This document shows positions 50,981-61,680 of a DNA stretch of 64,000 bases, piece by piece. The DNA is from Bathymodiolus brooksi (taxonomy: Eukaryota > Mollusca > Bivalvia > Mytilida > Modiolidae). The notes under the pieces were generated by a model. It did no database searches. It was not told the origin of the DNA and saw nothing but the letters and a program-made list of their open reading frames with translations. Made by a program: the position numbers and the translations under genes. Location: positions 43,569,414-43,633,413 of the forward strand of contig OY804585.1 in assembly GCA_963680875.1 (NCBI GenBank), read 5' to 3'. Within the stretch, counting starts at the first letter, position 1. The number at the start of each line of letters is the position of its first letter.

Positions 50981-53900
50981 CCTCGGAATTCGATAATATG
51001 TCCCAGTGGAGAAACGTGTCTACCTCGGAATTAGGATAATATGTCCCAGTGGAGAAACGTGTCTACCTCGGAATTAGGATAATATGTCCCAGTGGAGAAA
51101 TGTGTCTACCTCGGAATTAGGATAATATGTCCAAGTGGAGAAACGTATCTACCTCGGAATTAGGATAATATGTCCCAGTGGTGAAATGTGTCTACCTCGG
51201 AATTAGGATAATATGTCCGAGTGAAGAAATGTGTCTACCTCGGAAATAGGATAATATGTCCTAGTGGAGAAATGTGTCTACCTGGAATTAGGATAATATG
51301 TCCCAGTGGAGAAACGTGTCTCCCTCGGAATTAGGATAATATGTCCCAATGGAGAAATGTGTCTACCTGGGAATAAGGATAATATGTCCGAGAGGAGAAA
51401 CGTGTCTACCTCGGAATTAGAATAATATGTCCCAGTGGAGAAACGTGTCTACCTCGGAATTAGGATAATATGTCCGAGTGGAGAAACGTGTCTACCTCGG
51501 AATTAGGATACTATGTCCGAGTGCAGAAACGTGTCTACCTCAGAATAAGGATAATATGTCCCAGTGGAGAAACGCGTCAACTTCGGAAATAAGATAATAT
51601 GTCCGAGTGGAGAAACGTGTCTACCTCGGAATTAGGATAATATGTCCCAGTTGAGAAACGTGTCTACCTCAGAATTAGGATAATATGTCCCAGTGGAGAA
51701 ACGTGTCTACCTCGGAATTAGGATAATATGTCCGAGTGGAGAAATGTGTCTACCTCAGAATTAGGATAATATATCCCAGTGGAGAAATGTTTCTACCTCG
51801 GAATTAGGATAATATGTCTGAGTGGAGAAACGTGTCTACCTCGGAATTAGGATAATATGTTCCAGTGTAGAAACGTGTCTACCTCGGAATTAGGATAATA
51901 TGTCCCAGTGGAGAAACGTGTCTACCTCGGAATTAGGATAATATGTCCCAGTGGAGAAATGTGTCTACCTCGGAAATAGGATATGTCGCAGTGGAGAAAT
52001 GTGTCTACCTCGGAATTAGGATAATATGTCCCAGTGGAGAAATATGTCTACCTCGAAAATAGGATAATATGTCCCAGTGGAGAAATGTGTCTACCTCGGA
52101 ATTAGGATAATATGTCCCAGTGGAGAAACGTGTCTACCTCGAAATTAGGATAATATGTCCCAGTGGAGAAATGTGTCTACCTCGGAATTAGGATAATATG
52201 TCCCAGTGGAGAAATGTGTCTACCTCGGAATTAGGATAATATGTCCCAGTGGAGAAACGTGTCTACCTCGGAATTAGGATAATATGTCCCAGTGGAGAAA
52301 TGTGTCTACCTCGTAATTAGGATAATATGTCCCAGTGGAGAAACATGTCTACCTCGGAATTAGGATAATATGTCCCAGTGGAGAAATGTGTCTACCTCGG
52401 AATTAGGATAATATGTCCCAGTGGAGAAATGTGTCTACCTCGGAATTAGGATAATATGTCCCAGTGGAGAAACGTGTCTACCTCGGAATTAGGATAATAT
52501 GTCCCAGTGGAGAAATGTGTCTACCTCGGAATTAGGATAATATGTCCCAGTGGAGAAATGTGTCTACCTCGGAAATAGGATAATATGTCCCAGTGTAAAA
52601 ATGTGTCTACCTCGGAATTAGGATAATATGTCCCAGTGGAGAAATGTGTCTACCTCGGAATTAGGATAATATGTCTCAGTGGAGAAACGTGTCTACCTCG
52701 GAATTAGGATAATATGTCCGAGTGGAGAAACGTGTCTACCTCGGAATTAGAATAATATGTCCCAGTGGAGAAACGTGTCTACCTCGGAATTAGGATAATA
52801 TGTCCGAGTGGAGAAACGTGTCTACCTCGGAATTAGGATACTATGTCCGAGTGCAGAAACGTGTCTACCTCAGAATAAGGATAATATGTCCCAGTGGAGA
52901 AACGTGTCAACTTCGGAAATAAGATAATATGTCCGAGTGGAGAAACGTGTCTACCTCGGAATTAGGATAATATGTCCGAGTGGAGAAACGTGTCTACCTC
53001 GGAATTAGGATAATATGTCCCAGTTGAGAAACGTGTCTACCTCAGAATTAGGATACTATGTCCGAGTGGAGAAACGTGTGTACCTCGGAATTGGAATAAT
53101 ATGTCCCAGTGGAGAAATGTGTCTACCTCGGAATTAGGATAATATGTCCCAGTGGAGAAACGTGTCTACCTCGGAATTAGGATACTATGTACGAGTGGAG
53201 AAACGTATGTACCTCAGAATTAGGATAATATGTCCGAGTGGAGAAACGTGTCTACCTCGGAATTAGGATAATATGTCCGAGTGGAGAAACGTGTCTACCT
53301 CGGAATTAGAATAATATGTCCCAGTGGAGAAACGTGTCTACCTCGGAATTAGGATACTATGTCCCAGTGGAGAAATGTGTCTACCTCGGAATTAGGATAC
53401 TATGTCTGAGTGGAGAAACATGTCTACCTCGCAATTAGGATAATGTGTCCGAGTGGAGAAACGTGTCTACCTCGGAATGAGGATAATATGTCTGAGTGGA
53501 GAAACGTGTCTACCTCGGAATTAGGATAATATGTCCCAGTGGAGAAACGTGTCTACCTCGGAATTAGGATAATATGTCCCAGTGGAGAAACGTGTCTACC
53601 TCGGAATTAGGATAATATGTCCCAGTGGAGAAATGTGTCTACCTCGGAATTAGGATAATATGTCCAAGTGGAGAAACGTATCTACCTCGGAATTAGGATA
53701 ATATGTCCCAGTGGTGAAATGTGTCTACCTCGGAATTAGGATAATATGTCCGAGTGAAGAAATGTGTCTACCTCGGAAATAGGATAATATGTCCTAGTGG
53801 AGAAATGTGTCTACCTGGAATTAGGATAATATGTCCCAGTGGAGAAACGTGTCTCCCTCGGAATTAGGATAATATGTCCCAATGGAGAAATGTGTCTACC

Positions 53901-55533
53901 TGGGAATAAGGATAATATGTCCCAGTGGAGAAACGTGTCTACCTCGGAATTAGGATAATATGTCCCAGTGGGGAAATGTGTCTACCTCGGAATTAGGATA
54001 AAATGTCCCAGTGGAGAAATGTGTATACCTCGGAATTAGGTTAATATGTCCCAATGGAGAAACGTGTCTACCTCGGAATTAGGATAATATGTCCCAGTGG
54101 AGAAACGTGTGTATCTCGGAATTAGGATAATATGTCCCAGTGGAGAAAGGTGTCTACCTCGGAATTAGGATAATATGTCCGAGTGGAGAAACGTGTGTAC
54201 CTCGGAATTAGGATAATATGTCCCAGTGGAGAAACGTGTCTACCTCGGAATTAGGATAATATGTCCCATTGGAGAAATGTGTCTACCTCGGAATTAGGAT
54301 AATATGTCTGAGTGGAGAAACGTGTCTACCTCGGAATTAGTATAATATGTCCCAGTGGAGAAATGTGTTTACCTCGGAATTAGGATAATATGTCCCAGTG
54401 GAGAAATGTGTCTACCTCGGAAATAGGATAATATGTCCGAGTGGAGAAACGTGTCTACCTCGGAATTATGATAATATGTCCCAGTGGAGAAACGTGTCTA
54501 CCTCGGAATTGGGATAATATGTCCCAGTGGAGAAACGTGTGTACCTCGGAAATAGGATAATATGTCCCAGTGTAAAAATGTGTCTTCCTCGGAATTAGGA
54601 TAATATGTCCCAGTGGAGAAATGTGTCTACCTCGGAATTAGGATAATATGTCTCAGTGGAGAAACGTGTCTACCTCGGAATTAGGATAATATTTCCCAGT
54701 GGAGAAACGTGTCTACCTCGGTAATAGGATAATATGTCCGAGTGGAGAAACGTGTCTACCTCGGAATTAGAATAATATGTCCCAGTGGAGAAACGTGTCT
54801 ACCTCGGAATTAGGATAATATGTCCGAGTGGAGAAACGTGTCTACTTCGGAATTAGGATACTATGTCCGAGTGCAGAAACGTGTCTAGCTCAGAATAAGG
54901 ATAATATGTCCCAGTGGAGAAACGTGTCAACTTCGGAAATAAGATAATATGTCCGAGTGGAGAAACGTGTCTACCTCGGAATTAGGATAATATGTCCGAG
55001 TGGAGAAACGTGTCTACCTCGGAATTAGGATAATATGTCCCAGTTGAGAAACGTGTCTACCTCAGAATTAGGATACTATGTCCGAGTGGAGAAACGTGTG
55101 TACCTCGGAATTGGAATAATATGTCCCAGTGGAGAAATGTGTCTACCTCGGAATTAGGATAATATGTCCCAGTGGAGAAACGTGTCTACCTCGGAATTAG
55201 GATACTATGTACGAGTGGAGAAACGTATCTACCTCAGAATTAGGATAATATGTCCGAGTGGAGAAACGTGTCTACCTCGGAATTAGGATAATATATCCGA
55301 GTGGAGAAACGTGTCTACCTCGGAATTAGAATAATATGTCCCAGTGGAGAAACGTGTCTACCTCGGAATTAGGATACTATGTCCCAGTGGAGAAATGTGT
55401 CTACCTCGGAATTAGGATACTATGTCTGAGTGGAGAAATGTGTCTACCTCGCAATTAGGATAATGTGTCCGATTGGAGAAACGTGTCTACCTCGGAATGA
55501 GGATAATATGTCTGAGTGGAGAAACGTGTCTAC
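50981..55533 (+). repeat. Zone 4 HOR (4,552-bp type), copy 2
   Basis: The partner of 46,429-50,980. GTGCAG monomers lie at 51524, 52854 and 54874, with spacings of 1,330 and 2,020 bp. Within the unit two related halves of about 2 kb alternate: after CCTGGGAATAAGG one half continues with GTCCGAG and the other with GTCCCAGTGG then GTGGGGAAATG. This makes it a two-level HOR. Confidence 0.88.
50986..50991. other. GAATTC (EcoRI) site created by a 1-bp deletion
   Basis: CTCGGAATTCGATAATATG replaces CTCGGAATTAGGATAATATG. The change creates GAATTC, which the consensus GGAATTAGG cannot provide. I noticed no other GAATTC in the window, although I did not search exhaustively. The matching position in the next copy lacks it. 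Confidence 0.85.
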
Positions 55534-57150
55534 CTCGGAATTAGGATAATATGTCCCAGTGGAGAAACGTGTCTACCTCGGAATTAGGATAATATGTCCC
55601 AGTGGAGAAACGTGTCTACCTCGGAATTAGGATAATATGTCCCAGTGGAGAAATGTGTCTACCTCGGAATTAGGATAATATGTCCAAGTGGAGAAACGTA
55701 TCTACCTCGGAATTAGGATAATATGTCCCAGTGGTGAAATGTGTCTACCTCGGAATTAGGATAATATGTCCGAGTGAAGAAATGTGTCTACCTCGGAAAT
55801 AGGATAATATGTCCTAGTGGAGAAATGTGTCTACCTGGAATTAGGATAATATGTCCCAGTGGAGAAACGTGTCTCCCTCGGAATTAGGATAATATGTCCC
55901 AATGGAGAAATGTGTCTACCTGGGAATAAGGATAATATGTCCGAGTGGAGAAACGTGTCTACCTCGGAATTAGAATAATATGTCCCAGTGGAGAAACGTG
56001 TCTACCTCGGAATTAGGATAATATGTCCGAGTGGAGAAACGTGTCTACCTCGGAATTAGGATAATATGTCCGAGTGCAGAAACGTGTCTACCTCAGAATA
56101 AGGATAATATGTCCCAGTGGAGAAACGTGTCAACTTCGGAAATAAGATAATATGTCCGAGTGGAGAAACGTGTCTACCTCGGAATTAGGATAATATGTTC
56201 GAGTGGAGAAACGTGTCTACCTCGAAATTAGGATAATATGTCCCAGTTGAGAAACGTGTCTACCTCAGAATTAGGATACTATGTCCGAGTGGGGAAACGT
56301 GTGTACCTCGGAATTGGAATAATATGTCCCAGTGGAGAAATGTGTCTACCTCGGAATTAGGATAATATGTCCCAGTGGAGAAACGTGTCTACCTCGGAAT
56401 TAGGATACTATGTACGAGTGGAGAAACGTATCTACCTCAGAATTAGGATAATATGTCCGAGTGGAGAAACGTGTCTACCTCGGAATTAGGATAATATGTC
56501 CGAGTGGAGAAACGTGTCTACCTCGGAATTAGAATAATATGTCCCAGTGGAGAAACGTGTCTACCTCGGAATTAGGATACTATGTCCCAGTGGAGAAATG
56601 TGTCTACCTCGGAATTAGGATACTATGTCTGAGTGGAGAAACATGTCTACCTCGCAATTAGGATAATGTGTCCGAGTGGAGAAACGTGTCTACCTCGGAA
56701 TGAGGATAATATGTCTGAGTGGAGAAACGTGTCTACCTCGGAATTAGGATAATATGTCCCAGTGGAGAAACGTGTCTACCTCGGAATTAGGATAATATGT
56801 CCCAGTGGAGAAACGTGTCTACCTCGGAATTAGGATAATATGTCCTAGTGGAGAAATGTGTCTACCTCGGAATTAGGATAATATGTCCAAGTGGAGAAAC
56901 GTATCTACCTCGGAATTAGGATAATATGTCCCAGTGGTGAAATGTGTCTACCTCGGAATTAGGATAATATGTCCGAGTGAAGAAATGTGTCTACCTCGGA
57001 AATAGGATAATATGTCCTAGTGGAGAAATGTGTCTACCTGGAATTAGGATAATATGTCCCAGTGGAGAAACGTGTCTCCCTCGGAATTAGGATAATATGT
57101 CCCAATGGAGAAATGTGTCTACCTGGGAATAAGGATAATATGTCCCAGTG
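55534..57150 (+). repeat. Zone 4 HOR, third partial copy
   Basis: The HOR continues with CTGGAATT at 55835 and 57038 and GTGCAG at 56077. The spacing 54874 to 56077 is 1,203, one base longer than 50322 to 51524 (1,202), because the 1-bp deletion at 50991 is absent here. After 56077 the order departs from copy 2. Confidence 0.82.
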
Positions 57151-59350
57151 GAGAAACGTGTCTACCTCGGAATTAGGATAATATGTCCCAGTGGGGAAAT
57201 GTGTCTACCTCGGAATTAGGATAAAATGTCCCAGTGGAGAAATGTGTATACCTCGGAATTAGGTTAATATGTCCCAATGGAGAAACGTGTCTACCTCGGA
57301 ATTAGGATAATATGTCCCAGTGGAGAAACGTGTGTATCTCGGAATTAGGATAATATGTCCCAGTGGAGAAAGGTGTCTACCTCGGAATTAGGATAATATG
57401 TCCGAGTGGAGAAACGTGTGTACCTCGGAATTAGGATAATATGTCCCAGTGGAGAAACGTGTCTACCTCGGAATTAGGATAATATGTCCCATTGGAGAAA
57501 TGTGTCTACCTCGGAATTAGGATAATATGTCTGAGTGGAGAAACGTGTCTACCTCGGAATTAGTATAATATGTCCCAGTGGAGAAATGTGTTTACCCCCG
57601 AATTAGGATAATATGTCCCAGTGGAGAAATGTGTCTACCTCGGAAATAGGATAATATGTCCGAGTGGAGAAACGTGTCTACCTCGGAATTATGATAATAT
57701 GTCCCAGTGGAGAAACGTGTCTACCTCGGAATTGGGATAATATGTCCCAGTGGAGAAACGTGTGTACCTCGGAATTAAGATAATATGTCACGGTGGAGAA
57801 AGGTGTCTACCTCGGAATTAGGATAATATGTCCCAGTGGAGAAATGTGTCTACCTCAGAAATAGGATAATATGTCCCAGTGTAAAAATGTGTCTACCTCG
57901 GAATTAGGATAATATGTCCCAGTGGAGAAATGTGTTTACCTCGGAATTAGGATAATATGTCTCAGTGGAGAAACGTGTCTACCTAGGAATTAGGATAATA
58001 TTTCCCAGTGGAGAAACGTGTCTACCTCGGTAATAGGAAAATATGTCCGAGTGGAGAAACGTGTCTACCTCGGAATTAGAATAATATGTCCCAGTGGAGA
58101 AACGTGTCTACCTCGGAATTAGGATAATATGTCCGAGTGGAGAAACGTGTCTACCTCGGAATTAGGATACTATGTCCGAGTGCAGAAACGTGTCTACCTC
58201 AGAATAAGGATAATATGTCCCAGTGGAGAAACGTGTCAACTTCGGAAATAAGATAATATGTCCGAGTGGAGAAACGTGTCTCCCTCGGAATTAGGATAAT
58301 ATGTCCCAATGGAGAAATGTGTCTACCTGGGAATAAGGATAATATGTCCCAGTGGAGAAACGTGTCTACCTCGGAATTAGGATAATATGTCCCAGTGGGG
58401 AAATGTGTCTACCTCGGAATTAGGATAAAATGTCCCAGTGGAGATATGTGTATACCTCGGAATTAGGTTAATATGTCCCAATGGAGAAACGTGTCTACCT
58501 CGGAATTAGGATAATATGTCCCAGTGGAGAAACGTGTGTATCTCGGAATTAGGATAATATGTCCGAGTGGAGAAACGTGTCTACCTCGGAATTAGGATAA
58601 TATGTCCCAGTGGAGAAACGTGTCTACCTCGGAATTAGGATAATATGTCCCATTGGAGAAATGTGTCTACCTCTGAATTAGGATAATATGTCTGAGTGGA
58701 GAAACGTGTCTACCTCGGAATTAGTATAATATGTCCCAGTGGAGAAATGTGTTTACCCCCGAATTAGGATAATATGTCCCAGTGGAGAAATGTGTCTACC
58801 TCGGAAATAGGATAATATGTCCGAGTGGAGAAACGTGTCTACCTCGGAATTATGATAATATGTCCCAGTGGAGAAACGTGTCTACCTCGGAATTGGGATA
58901 ATATGTCCCAGTGGAGAAACGTGTGTACCTCGGAATTAAGATAATATGTCACGGTGGAGAAAGGTGTCTACCTCGGAATTAGGATAATATGTCCGAGTGG
59001 AGAAACGTGTCTACCTCGGAATAAGGATAATGTGTCCCAGTGGAGAAACGTGTCTACCTCGGAATTAGGATAATATGTTCCAGTGTAGAAACGTGTCTAC
59101 CTCGTAATTAGGATACTATGTACGAGTGGAGAAACGTGTCTACCTTAGAATTAGGATAATATGTCCGGGTGAAGAAACGTGTCTACCTCGGAATTAGGAT
59201 AATATGTCTGAGTGGAGAAACGTGTCTACCTCGGAATTAGGACAATATGTCCGAGTGGAGAAACGTGTCTACCTCGGAATTAGGATAATATGTCTAAGTG
59301 GAGAAACGTGTCTACCTCGGAATTAGAATAATATGTCCCAGTGGAGAAAC
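57038..59350 (+). repeat. 4,643-bp-offset duplication, copy 1
   Basis: CTGGAATT at 57038 and 61681 and GTGCAG at 58183 and 62826 are 4,643 bp apart (108 monomers minus 1 bp). Beyond about 58,560 the offset becomes 4,686, because this copy lacks one GAGAAAGGTGTC monomer. GTCTAAGTGG at 59293 and 63979 confirms the new offset. Confidence 0.9.
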
Positions 59351-61500
59351 GTGTCTACCTCGGAATTAGGATAATATGTCCGAGTGGAGAAACGTGTCTA
59401 CCTCGGAATTAGGATAATATGTCCCAGGGGAGAAGTGTGTCTACCTCGGAATTAGGATACTATGTCTGATTGGAGAAACGTGTCTACCTCGGAATTAGGA
59501 TAATGTGTCCGAGTGGAGAAACTTGTCTACCTCGGAATGAGGATAATATGTCCCAGTGGAGAAACGTGTCTACCTCGGAATTAGGATAATATGTCCCAGT
59601 GGAGAAACGTGTCTACCTCGGAATTATGATACAATGTCCGAGTGGAGAAACGTGTCTACCTCGGAATTAGGATAATATGTCCCAGTGGAGAAATGTGTCT
59701 ACCTCGGAATTAGGATAATATGTCCAAGTGGAGAAACGTATCTACCTCGGAATTAGGATAATATGTCCCAGTGGTGAAATGTGTCTACCTCGGAATTAGG
59801 ATAATATGTCCGAGTGGAGAAATGTGTCTACCTCGAAAATAGGATAATATGTCCCAGTGGAGAAACGTGTCTCCCTCGGAATTAGGATAATATGTCCCAG
59901 TGGAGAAAAGTGTCTACCTGGGAATTAGGATAATATGTCCCAGTGGAGAAACGTGTCTACCTCGGAATTAGGATAATATGTCCCAGTGGGGAAATGTGTC
60001 TACCTCGGAATTAGGATAATATGTCTGAGTGGAGAAATGTGTATACCTCGGAATTAGGTTAATATGTCCCAATGGAGAAACGTGTCTACCTCGGAATTAA
60101 GATAATATGTCCCAGTGGAGAAACGTGTGTACCTCGGAATTAAGATAATATGTCCCAGTGGAGAAAGGTGTCTACCTCGGAATTAGGATAATATGTCCGA
60201 GTGGAGAAACGTGTCTACCTCGGAATTAGGATAATATGTCCCATTGGAGAAATGTGTCTACCTCGGAATTAGGATAATATGTCTGAGTGGAGAAACGTGT
60301 CTACCTCGGAATTAGGATAATATGTCCCATTTGAGAAATGTGTTTACCTCGGAATTAGGATAATATGTCCCAGTGGAGAAATGTGTCTACCTCGGAAATA
60401 GGATAATATGTCCGAGTGGAGAAACGTGTCTACCTCGGAATTAGGATAATATGTCCCAGTGGAGAAATGTGTCTACCTCGGAATTAGGATAATATGTCCG
60501 AGTGGAGAAATGTGTCTCCCTCGGAATTAGGATAATATGTCCCAGTGGAGAAACGTGTCTACCTCGGAATTAGGATAATATGTCCCAGTGGAGAAACGTG
60601 TCTCCCTCGGAATTATGATAATATGTCCCAGTGGTGAAACGTGTCTACTTCGGAATTAGGATAATATATCCGAGTGGAGAAACGTGTCTACCTCGGAATT
60701 AGGATAATATGTCCCAGTGGAGAAACGTGTCTACCTCGGAATTAGGATAATATGTCCGAGTGGAGAAATATGTCTACCTCGGAATTAGGATAATATGTCC
60801 CAACGGAGAAACGTGTCTACCTCGGAATTAGGATAATATGTCCCAGTGGAGAAATGTGTCTACCTCGGAATTAGGATAATATGTCCCAGTGGAGAAATGT
60901 GTCTACCTCAGAAATAGGATAATATGTCCCAATGGAGAAATGTGTATACCTCGGAATTAGGATAATATGTCCCAGTGGAGAAACGTGTCTACCTCGAAAT
61001 TAGGATAAAATGTCCCAGTGGAGAAATGTGTCTACCTCGGAAATAGGATAATATGTCCCAGTGGAGAAACGTGTCTACCTCGGAATAAGGATAATATGTC
61101 CCAGTGGAGAAATGTGTCTACCTCGGAATTAGGATAATATGTCTAAGTGGAGAAATGTGTCTACCTAGGAAATAGGATAATATGTCCCATTGGAGAAATG
61201 TGTCTACCTCGGAATTAGGATAATATGTCTCAGTGGAGAAACGTTTCTACCTCGGAATTGGGATAATATGTCCCAGTGGAGAAACGTGTCTACCTCGGAA
61301 TTAGGATAATATGTCACAGTGGATAAACGTGTCTACTTCGGAATTAGGATAATATGTCCGAGTGGAGAAACGTGTCTACCTCGGAATTAGGATAATATGT
61401 CCCAGTGAAGAAACGTGTCTACCTCGGAATTAGGATACTATGTCCCAGTGGAGAAACGTGTCTACCTCGGAAATAGGATAATATGTCCGAGTGGAGAAAT
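59350..61500 (+). repeat. Less ordered monomers between the 4.6-kb copies
   Basis: Zone 4 monomers continue with GTCCCAGGGGAGAAGTG (about 59,424), GGAATGAGG, GTCCAAGTGG, GTGGGGAAATG and CCCAACGGAG (about 60,800). I saw partial resemblance to 48.8-50 kb but no long copy with a constant offset. No gene or foreign insertion is present. Confidence 0.7.
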
Positions 61501-61680
61501 GTGTCTACCTCGGAATTAGGATAATATGTCTAAGTGGAGAAACGTATCTACCTCGGAATTAGGATAATATGTCCCAGTGGTGAAATGTGTCTACCTCGGA
61601 ATTAGGATAATATGTCCGAGTGAAGAAATGTGTCTACCTCGGAAATAGGATAATATGTCCTAGTGGAGAAATGTGTCTAC

